Positions 52,501-60,349 of a stretch of DNA of 64,000 nucleotides are shown here, piece by piece; position 1 is the first letter of the stretch, and each line of letters starts with the position of its first letter. The position numbers and the translations under genes are program-made. Below the pieces are notes generated by a model. The model saw only the letters and a list, made by a program, of their open reading frames with translations, searched no databases and had not been told where the DNA came from. The stretch spans positions 34,940,824-35,004,823 of the forward strand of contig CM018035.1 of assembly GCA_008638375.1 (NCBI GenBank), given 5' to 3'. This DNA comes from Nyssa sinensis (Eukaryota; Streptophyta; Magnoliopsida; Cornales; Nyssaceae).

Positions 52501-55500
52501 TATGAAACACACAGGTAGTGTCTCCTTGTAGTGGAGTAATGATTGGGACTAGAACAATGTCCTGATGGGTTGATGTGTATACTTGCTATGTTATTCACAT
52601 GATGTGTTTATCTGTATCATTTAATACCTTGCCCTTACATTATCAATGTGATGTGATGTTATATTGAATGTTACGATGTTGGATAGTTACATGATGGTAC
52701 GGAATACATGTGATTTCCCTGTTGATGTTTACCATGATTTATGTTTTTGTCATGGATATATATGGCTGTTGTTACTCCCGTATATATTCGTTAAATCATA
52801 TATCCTCTCTTATGGTTACTATTATTGTTGTGGATATGAATGATGCTGATATGCACATTGTTGATATGAATGATGCTGATTTGCACACTATTGATATGAA
52901 TGATTCTGATATGCACATTGTTGACTCTACTTGAGCGGTGTGAGATTTGAGAGGATATTGATGTTGATGAGCACCGTTTGTGATGTGGATTGAGATATTG
53001 GAATTGTGGAAAATAACACATATGAGAAAAAGACTTAGGATGAGAATTAGTCACGTCTTTTGTGTGCTATTGAGGGTGGTGAGATTGCGTTGTACCCGAG
53101 GTTCTATTTATGATAGGGATGGTGTCTCTCCTCGGCTTGCGAGACGTAAACCCGCACAGGTGGTCGTTTGTTTCCATCGAGTTAGTAGCCCATAAAGAAC
53201 ATAGGCTTACCGAGAGCCAAATTAGGTGAATACTCGTGAGATTGAGATTATTAAGAGAATGGAATGAGATGAATAAGATTTATTCCCTTTTTGTTGTGGG
53301 TGGAATGACTTGAGATTATTCCCCTTGACTTATTTGTGTTATTTCATTGTGATTATTGATGGATTGTATACTGATAGTTCATGATACAGTGACATTTGTA
53401 AATGGTTGCTTAGCTGTGAATGTATACATTATTCTTGTGGCTTTGAACAGGAAATGGAGGTGCTTCATGGGCTGGGCAAACTTACACTTACAGCTTGTGA
53501 TTGGTCATGTATTTATATACATTGTTCTTGTGGCATTAAAATAGGAAATGGAAGTGCTTCGTGAGATTATATTTTTATAATTATGTCTTGTATCTGAACT
53601 CTCCAAATGTCGACTACCTTGTTGTTATTATCAAACCACATGTTGTGGTACGATGCCGACACTTATGTTTATGCATGTGTTTGGGATATGATGATGTGGT
53701 GTGCTTGTGATGGGATATTGGACTATAAGTTATGTCCTCTTTGGACTTGCATTAGTTTTTAGCATACTGCTTGCTTGTGTGTTTTGGAAAACCCTACTGA
53801 GCGTTATGGCTCACCCCTGCTATTTATGGGAATGGCAGGTATTGACTTAATGGAAGATAACCTGCAAGAGCAAGTACTGGATGGACTGAAGTCAGTATAG
53901 CATTTAATTACATCCTTCTATTTATTCAGTTATGTTTATTAAGGGTGCCTGTACCCTTCAGACTATTGTTGTATATATGTATATAAGGATTGTTAGAGTC
54001 AGCTCTAGACATACCTTGTTTAATACAGTTAATGGACTTTTCGTATAGTTACATTGTGAAAGTAATCATTTTCATTTAATCTCGTTACGGGATTTGAACA
54101 AGCCTAATTAGGGAATCGAACCTAAACTAATTAAAGGAAGTTGTTTTAAAGAAGAAAAAAAATGGCATGTATTTTATGTACTTAACTAGGATGGTTAGTC
54201 CTATTACCTACCTTATTGGGGTCCAATGACCCCTTAGTCCGGCCCAACGGGTTAGGGGCGCGACACAAGCTGTAAACCTGAGCCATAAAATCAATCCACT
54301 AATAACAAATAAGTCTATAGGCTGGGTCCCAAATGGGTCAACTCGCACACTATGAGCTTAAGCAACAATGGTAGTCCATCATAACAAGATAAACTAATGG
54401 GTTAGAAGCAAAAGGGCGAATGTCAACTCGCACACTATGAGCTTAAGCAACAATGGTAGTCCATCATAACAAGATAAACTAATGGGTCAGAAGCAAAAGG
54501 GCGAATTCAAAAGCCATGAACATGGACCATAATACCAGCCTACAAGTAACCAAATCATCCGATGAGTTGTGTTCCCAATAATAAACCTGCCAACTATAAT
54601 CAAAAAAGCATAAAATGGGCACGGTACAAGGATGTGGCATCATACAAAGACAGACACATGACAAATTCTAAACTAATAGCATATCAACGACATGGATTTA
54701 AAACGTAGTCGTGGGATACGAATCGGTCGCGTTTGCAGTGTAATGGTATCGAGAGTATCGGGTCATTCGTAACGGGGAATCAGAAGCCGCAACCAGTTAC
54801 TATTTTTTCAATCACTAACAAATCTCTTAAAAGTCATTCATACACATATCTTGATAACAATTATCACATTTTAATCTTTTTTACTATTACTTTTAAATTT
54901 TCTAACACCCAAAAAGATATATTTTTTTTAAATAACAGTTAAGAAGATATGTTATTATTTTATATGGATATTTTAAAGTTAAACTAATAAGAAATATCAT
55001 TTAATTTCAGTAGCATTACAAAGAATAATATAAATAATAATAAAAAATAATTATAATCATGGAAATCAATTTAGTTGATTAGTTATGGAATAAAAAAAAA
55101 TTAAAAATTTTGAGGCCAAAAGACCTTTTTGAGTTCGTATTGACCCGAATGTTTTAGTAACCCATTTTAATTTTTTTTGAATTATTTTCTTAAGTATCTC
55201 TCTTGTATACAAATGTTATAAAAATAGAAATCATAAAAATTCTGTAGCAAAAAAAATAAAAAATAAGGAAAATAAAAAATTGAAAAAAAAAACATAAAAT
55301 AGATGTAACGGTCTTGTAACGGCCTGTAACGCCCATAACAGTCGATATGTAACGGTATCAGCCGATACAGCTGTGAATTTTAGTAACACCGATATATCGG
55401 CCAGTACCGGTATCGGAGAGTCAAAAAACTAACATGTAACGGTCAGTGACTATTATTTAACACCATGATCAACGGATTCAACTCTATAAGAGATCAACAA

Positions 55501-55517
55501 TTTTAAATCACAAAATC

Positions 55518-55559
<42 letters not shown>

Positions 55560-58500
55560 GGTTCTTATGGTGCGAGATTATGTGGCTAATAATATAGTCT
55601 TATCTCTTCTTCTTTTTCCCATTAAATTCAAAACTTTTAGTTTATTATAATTTCATCCCTCTTTGAAAATGCAAAATACACAATTTCATTAAAATTTCTC
55701 TCCAATATTTTTTTCAAAATTTTTAAAAATAATCCCATTGTGTCTAAGCCATGTAGGCTATTTGTCCTCCACATGTCCAAGTCATGCCAATCGCGTGTCC
55801 GAAGCCATGTACTTCTAAAAAATTGTAATAAAAAATTGAAAATGAATTTTGGCATGTCAAGGCATGTTCGACACATCTACGGTCATTTTCGTGTATCTAT
55901 GCTTCCTGGCTGATGATACTGGGCTGCAACCAAGCCCACAGAGGGTCTACTCATCCATTATTTAAAGAATCGAGAATGCATGTTTAAGCTAGTGGCACAT
56001 GGCCCTATATATTGGGATATTTGTTAAAAAACCATAACCCTCCTGGAAATTTTAATGGCAATCATCCCCCGCAAGTATATGCTAGGAGGAGGAAAGGGGA
56101 AAAGAGTCATGCAGGGCCCCACTAGTGGACCAACAGAACTTGCTATCGACATCACATGATAGATTACTATTTTAGTAGCACTTGGTTGAATTCGCTTATT
56201 ATTTTATTATCATTTCTTTTCTATTTAATGTCCAGCTCAGTCATTAATGTCTGAAAGGTAAAATAAGACGCAAGGAAAGCAGTTCATCGCATCTCTCTCC
56301 TCCACCCATTCCACCCCCCACCCCACTTCGCAAACAAAAAAAAATTAAGAAAAACAAAATTAAAACATTACTCCAAATCAAATGATTAGTAGAGGGTGTA
56401 GGATAAAAGTTTAGGATTCTACCCTATTTTTCTGTATCTCTGTGCTTCTTCCTCTTCTCTTTTTTTTTTCCTTTCATATTAAACCCTAAAACTACAAACA
56501 AATAACCTATTCCAACTAATTTTAGCAATCAATCACCAAGACATCTCATCTTAATTATGGAAAATCGATTCATAAATAACAAACCAAAAAAGACATTATT
56601 TAAAAATTCATCTCAGTATGCAAACTGATAGTAGCTAGAAACTCTTTTCTCTAGGAAACCAATTATTTGCTTCTAATATTGTTATCTATAGAAGTTCACC
56701 AAACAACCGGAGCTCTATCTAAAGTCAAAACACATTCCTAAGGCAACAAATAACATAAGAAAATCAAATCACTTCTCTTTTAACTTCTCCACCATTGATT
56801 TAGGTAAAATTATAGGCTTGGTTTGTAAATCCCTTAGTTTAGCTACCCAAAAATTACAGGCTTAGTTTAGCTACCCCCCCCAAAAAAAAAAAAAAAAATC
56901 TCTTAGCTTAAGGGTAGAATAGGTCTCCATAGTGTAATTTCTCATCCAATAATCTTTGATCCATCCCTTCATTTTGTTTGAATTCATTCAATCACTCATA
57001 CAAGTTAAATTGTATCTTATTTTAACATATTTGTTGTAACTATTGACTTAATTTGCAGCTTAATTTAGGCATTAGATTGATTGTACGAATTAATTTAAGA
57101 TAGTTTCCTTATTTACTTGTAAGCTGTGACTATAAATATTGATCACCTAAAGAGAAGAATACATCTTTTTCATTCTCTAAAATACTTTCGACTTGGTATC
57201 ATAGTAGGTTTTATAAACCATAGCTTCTTTTTCTCAGTCCTCCCCTTCTTGATGCCTCTCATCTTCCTTGGCCCTTCTCGGCAAAGCCTCTTGGCTCCTT
57301 CGGCACCTCTCGACCCCTTCGACCCAGCCTTTCGTCACCCTCAGGTAGAGCCTCTCGGCTCCCTCAACCCAGCCAGCTTCTCTTGCTTCCCAAAGCTTTA
57401 CTCTAGCAACTTCTTTGTCCTATCATGTCTGATAAATTGGACACCAAGGACAACAAAGAGTATGATTCCATACTTCAGCGTGCCAATGCCTCTTCTACAA
57501 CTACAGCCAATTTGGTCTCTTCAGGTAACACACGTCTTCGTTCTTCTTCCAGTACTTCTTGGATTCTTGATCTTGGGGCGTCTAACCATATAACAAGTAA
57601 CTTGTCACTTCTTTGTAATATTTTTCATCATTTGTCACTATTGCTAATAGGACTAAAGCTTGTGTTCAAGAAATTGGTAATGTATTGCACTTTTGGTCTC
57701 ACTTTTTCATCTGTTTTATACATACCTCAATTTCATTCTGATATTTGGGAACCATCTCAGATCACCGGTTTATGTGGTTCACGATATTTTGTTACTTATA
57801 TTAATGATCATTCTCGTTTGACCTTCTATCCCTCTTATTGTGAATTTCAAATTCTAAAGACGAAGAGGATGATTAGTGGGGGATATGAGAAGAATGGACT
57901 CTATTACCTTCAGTCATCTTGTCAGTCAATTCCTTCTACTCTAAATTCCGTTATTTCACCTTATCAGTGGTACTATCGCCTTGGACATCCGTTTTCCGCA
58001 AATCTTCGTCACTTAGTTCCTACTTTATCTGATTTTTCTAGTTTTAATTGTGAGATATGTGAACTTAATAAGCATCATAGAGTTTCGTTTTCTCTATGTG
58101 TTGACCCTTTTTGTTTCCAATCTTTTGCACTAGTTCATTCTGATATTTGGGAACCATCTCAAATCACCGGTTTATGTGGTTCACGATATTTTGTTACTTA
58201 TATTAATGATCAGTTCTCGTTTGACATGGCTATATGTGCTTAAAAACCATTCTCAATTTTTTCATGAATTCTGTTTTATGCCTTGATTTGAATATTGATT
58301 CAAAAAATTCATGTGCACCCAAGCACAACATTTCCCTGCAGTGTATCACATCTTAGTTCAGAACATAGACAATTTACATCAAACATAGTATCCATGTATT
58401 TGAATTTGTAATATTGAAAACTAAATATTCAACTACCTGCCCAAGAAGAAAGAAACTATTAGAGGAGTCACTGCAAACAATGATTGTATATGTACGAGAT

Positions 58501-58980
58501 TACGAGTGAAAATTGAGGAATATGTACCTGGGAGAGTAAAACCTCAGCATCAGAGAAATTGCCCTTGGCCAACTCATCTTCCGCCCTCTTCCTCAATGCA
58601 AGTGCCTCAAGACTGTTCCTCCAAGAATCCAAGTCGCCACCACATAGGTCCGCCATAGTATCGGCGGCCCGAGCAGCGGTCCCGCAGTGACCGACGAAGA
58701 CGCCGTTCGGCAGAACAACAAGGTTGGGGCCGGAACCACAACGGCCCAAACAACCGCAAGACCTGACAGGGGCATCCGGAGGGGCGATTCCGGAGAGAAT
58801 TTGCAGGGTTTCCATGGATCCCTGTCTCCTGCATGTCCTGTTCACGCATACCCTGATTTCAATCTCTGCCTTGACTCGACCAAATCTCGAAGCAGCCTTG
58901 GAATGCGAACTGGAGACTGAGTTCAGTAACAGTAATGGGGAAGCAGGACAACTGCGGACAAAGCTCAGAGCTCCCTTCAT
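27206..58980 (-). CDS. Thioredoxin-like [2Fe-2S] ferredoxin/TPR protein, 5 exons, 31.8 kb
   Basis: Joining exons 58980-58528, 48680-48631, 48099-48012, 45989-45873 and 27256-27206 gives 759 nt, 252 aa and stop. All splice sites are GT-AG and phases fit. Residues 1-38 are Ser/Leu-rich and look like a plastid transit peptide. Residues 43-113 form a thioredoxin-like [2Fe-2S] domain with Cys45, Cys50, Cys77 and Cys81 (CVNRTC and CLGRC) plus GHC at 97-99. Residues from about 122 to the end form TPR helices, including KYPEAYICQGDAF. Similar two-domain proteins are known from plants; role unproven. This is the only convincing host gene here. Introns are 9847, 531, 2022 and 18616 nt. ATG 58980 is the first in frame after an upstream TAA. 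Confidence 0.9.
27690..28204 (-). repeat. LTR-like segment related to 43985-44493
   Basis: Shares order and sequence with 43985-44493 on the same strand: GAAAATACT, the AGCAACAGCTCTATTCT block, TTCCCTTTTATA and AGCACCCCAAGAATAT. It may be the 3' LTR of the antisense gypsy element whose 5' end lies at 44.5 kb. The pair would enclose 16 kb of nested insertions. Confidence 0.5.
28205..28511 (-). repeat. Copia LTR with Mutator-type scrap inside
   Basis: Starts on the minus strand after the purine tract CTTGAGGGAGAG as TATTAGAATATTTGAAATAG. It is interrupted at about 28362-28490 by a piece with the CTATGAAGCAC end of the Mutator-type family. ATTAGAATATTTGA-type sequence is present on both sides of the insert. 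The LTR continues with GGTGTAGGAATGA, as in the copy at 43075. Confidence 0.5.
28512..29429 (-). pseudogene. Ty1/copia RNase H end, degraded
   Basis: The minus strand shows SSTKAEYRAMAHGVCEL (RNase H active-site region) and later LANVFTKELS near 28660. Both are signatures of copia pol just before its 3' end. Several stops interrupt it. A TA microsatellite (28531-28565) sits at its end, and the gypsy LTR at 29430 truncates it. Confidence 0.75.
29430..31709 (+). repeat. 5' LTR of gag-only gypsy element
   Basis: 2280 bp, from TGTAATGACTC to GGGGTGTGACA. Similar along its full length to 37690-39995. Confidence 0.88.
31713..31725 (+). other. Primer-binding site
   Basis: TGGTATTAGAGCA, three bases after the LTR end, one transition away from the tRNA-Met complement TGGTATCAGAGC. 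Confidence 0.7.
32856..33420 (+). pseudogene. Truncated gag with two CCHC knuckles
   Basis: ATG at 32856 opens 39 codons (MQPQENQRG...) ending in TAG at 32973. Further on, one frame has CYHCRQLGHRKKEC (33164-33205) and CCRCGQLSHI-stop-KYC (33251-33292), two CX2CX4HX4C zinc knuckles. The second contains a TAG at 33281. The capsid core that usually lies between the N-terminus and the knuckles is missing or unrecognisable. Confidence 0.7.
33421..34764. other. Interior of gypsy element, no domains
   Basis: No protease, RT or integrase motif was seen in any frame. The sequence is either fully decayed or replaced non-coding DNA. Confidence 0.45.
34765..35531 (-). mobile_element. hAT-type non-autonomous element, copy 2 (767 bp)
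   Basis: Left end CATGGTGTTAAATAATGG and right end AATCCATG. Flanks GGGAGCAA (34757-34764) and GGAAGCAA (35532-35539) match at 7 of 8. Orientation is opposite to copies 1 and 3. It inserted into the gypsy interior, so it is younger than that insertion. Confidence 0.82.
35540..37675. other. Interior of gypsy element, 3' half
   Basis: No coding motif. The stretch 35560-35920 resembles phrases found in the long-LTR family (TAGTAGCCC..., GGTACGGGCCC). Confidence 0.4.
37676..37689 (+). other. Polypurine tract
   Basis: TAAAGGGGGGAGAA directly precedes the 3' LTR TGTAATAACCC. This is where plus-strand DNA synthesis would start. Confidence 0.8.
37690..39995 (+). repeat. 3' LTR of gag-only gypsy element
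   Basis: 2306 bp, from TGTAATAACCC to GGGGCGCGACA, followed by the TTTAG target duplication. Confidence 0.88.
40016..40419 (+). repeat. Copia LTR end and leader
   Basis: Matches 57020-57424, including TTAGGCATTAGATTGA, TTTACTTGTAAG and CATTCTCTAAAATAC. The primer site expected after the LTR is damaged here but intact at 57194. Confidence 0.65.
40420..41780 (+). pseudogene. Ty1/copia gag, split by a Mutator-type insert
   Basis: ATG at 40420 (MAHKLDTKDNKD) starts a capsid frame of the UBN2 type with KLKGSNYLQWSRAML. It ends in a single zinc knuckle CTHCGQNNHFVEYC at 41156-41197. Stops interrupt it (for example TAA in place of a codon at AMLV-stop-LKAH). The insert at 41291-41659 splits it, and gag resumes at 41660 with KYDSILQHANAS, as in 57460. 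No protease to RNase H follows. Confidence 0.78.
41291..41659 (+). mobile_element. Mutator-type MITE, 369 bp, perfect 9 bp TSD
   Basis: CTTATTTCC flanks both ends (41282-41290 and 41660-41668). The ends TAAGAAGCACGGATACG and CGTGCTTCATAG are inverted repeats, extending into GGACAC and GTATC motifs. The interior is AT-rich and non-coding. Removing the insert restores the copia gag sequence seen at 57460. Confidence 0.88.
42165..42409. repeat. 121 bp tandem duplication ending in poly-C
   Basis: Two copies start AATTGTTTTCCAAGTTGG at 42165 and 42286. Each ends in GGGTTGGG- or GGGTCGGG-type repeats followed by a C run (42266-42281 and 42398-42409). Confidence 0.88.
42828..43200 (+). pseudogene. 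Ty1/copia RNase H end, PPT and LTR
   Basis: Translation shows FTPFVRTRDQLADVFTKGVS, the classical copia pol C-terminus, then a stop and the polypurine tract TTAAGGGGGAG. The LTR starts TTAGAAATATTG at about 43011 and contains a TATA box (AATATAAATAGAG) and GGTGTAGGAATAAG. It runs to about 43200, where it abuts an antisense gypsy gag. Confidence 0.78.
43205..43980 (-). pseudogene. Ty3/gypsy gag N-terminal half, antisense
   Basis: The minus strand shows MVARGG near 43900, then NFLDWVNNIDSYCNLEEV, DRKVKHVGAKLRG and WGKGKV. This is the retrotransposon gag (PF03732-like) pattern of F..WL..ve.f, followed by KV.LVA..LRG.A..WW. Stops and a frameshift near 43615 break it. A primer-like site (TGGGTATCAGAG) lies about 70 bp upstream of its start. 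Confidence 0.72.
43985..44493 (-). repeat. Probable 5' LTR of antisense gypsy element
   Basis: Directly upstream, on the minus strand, of the primer-like site at about 43964-43976. It is related to 27690-28204. The minus strand would begin TGTCATTTCAG at 44493. Confidence 0.55.
44494..45872. other. Proximal part of intron 4
   Basis: No domain seen. Two related phrases, TAGCTTTTAGGAAGATTGGTG (about 45029) and AAGCTTTTAGGCAATTGGTG (about 45265), form a short direct repeat. Confidence 0.4.
45873..45989 (-). CDS. Exon 4: TPR motif
   Basis: 117 nt, phase 0 to phase 0. It encodes AYICQGDAFVVMDQFDAAEK and ends DPSIFRSRSFK. Acceptor TTTACAG, donor AAG|GTACCA. Confidence 0.9.
46560..46908 (+). repeat. 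Long-LTR family, 3' end fragment in intron 3
   Basis: Ends GGTGGGTTTCGGGATGTGACA-like at 46908, as in the LTR end at 9973. Its start cannot be placed. Confidence 0.5.
46909..48011. other. Intron 3 sequence
   Basis: AT-rich, no recognised element between the LTR fragment and exon 3. Confidence 0.5.
48012..48099 (-). CDS. Exon 3: TPR motif
   Basis: 88 nt. The first base completes the Arg codon, then SAARLAMGKMDEALEDATEA and LTLAPKYPE follow, matching a TPR helix pair. Donor GAG|GTGAGT is a strong consensus. Confidence 0.9.
48270..48365 (-). mobile_element. tRNA-related SINE-like fragment in intron 2
   Basis: The minus strand contains TTGGGAAGTGG (A-box-like) and CAGGTTCGACGTCC (B-box-like, 48301-48312), about 30 nt apart, and starts near GGGGTTGGATGA. 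This is the internal polymerase III promoter pattern of tRNA-derived SINEs. A T-rich run follows. It is not a tRNA, because no cloverleaf can be drawn with confidence. Confidence 0.45.
48631..48680 (-). CDS. Exon 2: TPR linker
   Basis: 50 nt encoding AIHLKPFGGFHVIYKD plus two bases of an Arg codon. The acceptor TGCAG and donor AG|GTTTGT fit. The sequence continues LLSQ from exon 1 without loss of frame. Confidence 0.88.
49750..54265 (+). mobile_element. 4.5 kb probable solo LTR with TSD
   Basis: Starts TGTAAGGATCC and ends GGGGCGCGACA. Flanks CAAGT (49745-49749) and CAAGC (54266-54270) form a 5 bp target duplication with one transition. No primer site, polypurine tract or coding frame is found inside, and the sequence is colinear with single LTRs at 7141-9973 and 61425 onward. 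This points to an LTR left by recombination. Contains GT and AAG microsatellites (50410-50664) and a 30 bp tandem repeat. Lies in intron 1 of the ferredoxin-TPR gene. Confidence 0.78.
52833..52922. repeat. 30 bp tandem repeat, three copies
   Basis: Units at 52833, 52863 and 52893, each GATATGAATGATGCTGAT followed by a variant of ATGCACATTGTT. Confidence 0.92.
54337..54506. repeat. 85 bp tandem duplication, nearly identical
   Basis: Copies begin GTCAACTCGCACACTATGAG at 54337 and 54422. One substitution was seen (GGGTTAG against GGGTCAG), so the event is recent. Confidence 0.93.
54691..55467 (+). mobile_element. hAT-type non-autonomous element, copy 3 (777 bp)
   Basis: Begins CATGGATTTAAAACG and ends TATTTAACACCATG. 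Flanks ATCAACGA (54683-54690) and ATCAACGG (55468-55475) match at 7 of 8. Subterminal TATCGG and GTAACGG motifs are shared with copies 1 and 2. Lies in intron 1. Confidence 0.83.
55522..55558. repeat. CT microsatellite
   Basis: An uninterrupted CT run in intron 1, about 50 bp beyond the hAT-type element. Confidence 0.95.
55560..57019. other. Intron 1, mostly unassigned
   Basis: A copia LTR end scrap at about 56390-56500 (AGAGGGTGTAGGATAAA, then CTAAAACTACAAAC) matches 43070-43165. A possible diverged Mutator-type piece lies at 55640-55910. The rest is unrecognised. Confidence 0.4.
57020..58250 (+). pseudogene. Chimeric Ty1/copia fragment: gag start, protease, pre-integrase, integrase start
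   Basis: LTR end, then primer site TGGTATCATAG (57194-57204), ATG at 57425 (MSDKLDTKDNKE), a jump over most of gag, a protease motif SWILDLGASNHIT, a GAG pre-integrase region (YYRLGHPFSANLRHL, then CEICELNKH) and the first part of integrase (SDIWEPSQITG). The frame stays open for 272 codons. About 89 bp of integrase start is present twice, at 57734-57822 between protease and pre-integrase and at 58136-58225 in the expected place. RT and RNase H are absent. Confidence 0.78.
58528..58980 (-). CDS. Exon 1: transit peptide and ferredoxin domain
   Basis: 151 codons, phase 0, donor CAG|GTACAT. It carries all four proposed cluster cysteines (residues 45, 50, 77, 81) and the first TPR helix (LRKRAEDELAKGNFSDAEVL). 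The purine at -3 of the ATG is favourable. Confidence 0.9.
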
Positions 58981-59053
58981 ACCTCTCTTTATGCCACTGT
59001 ATCTCCCTAGTCCGGGAGCGAGTGCTGACCAAAATAGATGAAAAATCAACCAT
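58859..59053 (-). CDS. Upstream ORF overlapping the ferredoxin-TPR start
   Basis: ATG at 59053 in a strong context (GAAATGG) opens 64 codons in another frame, overlapping the main ATG at 58980 and ending inside exon 1. If the transcript starts upstream of 59053 it would limit translation of the main frame. If transcription starts between 59053 and 58980 it is irrelevant. Confidence 0.35.
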   Translation of the reverse strand: MVDFSSILVSTRSRTREIQWHKERYEGSSELCPQLSCFPITVTELSLQFAFQGCFEIWSSQGRD

Positions 59054-59129
59054 TTCGTTCCTTTTCGGGGAAATTAGAGTTAAAAATTACCGGAAACATA
59101 GGTTACTTTGTTTACGTTTTCAAAAATAA

Positions 59130-59155
59130 ATTTTTAATTTTAAAATATAATATAC
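59130..59155 (-). promoter_or_regulatory. Candidate TATA region of the ferredoxin-TPR gene
   Basis: The minus strand reads TATGTATATTATATTTTAAA about 160 bp upstream of the ATG. The region is very AT-rich, so this is a weak call. Confidence 0.3.
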
Positions 59156-60349
59156 ATATTTGACGAGTTATTTTTTTAATTTTTTAATATTTAAATTATT
59201 ATATTTAAATATATTTTTATAATTTTTAAAAAATTAATTACAAAAATTTTAAAATTATTTTTTAAAAAATTATATCTAAATCACTTATTAATTCCCAAAC
59301 GGTTAAACCAAGTCCAACGAATTTTTTATCCCACCCACGTCAATTTTTTGTTTTAAATTTTTCAAATTCATCTAATTATTTTATTATTGTCCAAATCCAT
59401 GCTATATTTAAGAAGAATTACATCTTTAATTTAAAAATTTTATCTAAAATCATCCTTTAAAAAGAATCTCCTAAAACATCTTTTTAGAAGACTCTTATTA
59501 GTTTTGAAATTTGAAAATTTAAAAACTAACGAATTTTAGAACACTTAGAATTTTATTCAACAAAAAACATTTTTTCAAAAAATATTTCTAAAAGAATCTT
59601 TTGCAAAGAAGCTTCTGTCAAAAAAAATAAAAAGATTCAAAAGCGTCTTTTGAAAGACCTTTCTAAAGGAGCGCCTTTAAAAATTATATGGGCCCGGACA
59701 ATAACAAAAAAACTATATGAATTTGATAAATTAAAAAATAAACTACATGGGTGAGATAAAAAATTCCAAGTCCAACCCCATTTTCTTCAAAGTTGGATAA
59801 CTTATTCTATAAATCGGGATGGACTAGACTTGGGCTCGGCTTCACTAAAACTAAAGCCCAGCTTCAATTCAAGTTGAGCTTAAACATGGATAACTTATTC
59901 TATAAATCGAAATAAACTTAGATAGTAAAACTTAAGCCCAACTTCAAATCTAGTTGAGTTTAGACTTGGGTTCACTAAAACTTAAGCCCGACTTCAATTC
60001 AAGTTAGTCTTGGACATGGGCTTTAAGAACCCAAGCTAGGCCCCTCTTGTGTGTGTGTGTGTATTTCTTTATGATTAATAATAACTCTTGGTAGGATTGA
60101 GAGTCTATATATGTTGTTTGGCATATGACAAAACTTGAGTTGTAATTGAAGTCATTGAGTTCATGTACATGGATGTTTGTTCATAATTAAACCTTGACTT
60201 TTTGGTAAAAGCAGTTACATACATTATTGCAGGTCAAAAGAAGGTCAGCTGCATAGGTTTGAAAAAATAATTGGACTTACTAACCTTGACCTAGGTTGGC
60301 TGCACACAAACTTTTGAAAAATGCTTTTAAAATTCATTAAGTCTATAAT
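59156..60349. other. AT-rich upstream region of the ferredoxin-TPR gene
   Basis: No gene. A diverged repeat (GATAACTTATTCTATAAATCG at about 59806 and 59889, with AAGCCCAACTTCAA-type phrases) occupies 59780-60020. Confidence 0.5.

Noticed and set aside
55640..55910. Third full copy of the Mutator-type family
   Set aside because: Phrases resemble the family (CGTGTATCTATGCTTCC) but ends and a 9 bp duplication could not be found.
58981..59049. N-terminal extension of the ferredoxin-TPR protein from a TTG at 59049
   Set aside because: No ATG lies between the upstream in-frame TAA and 58980. A TTG start is not expected for a nuclear plant gene.
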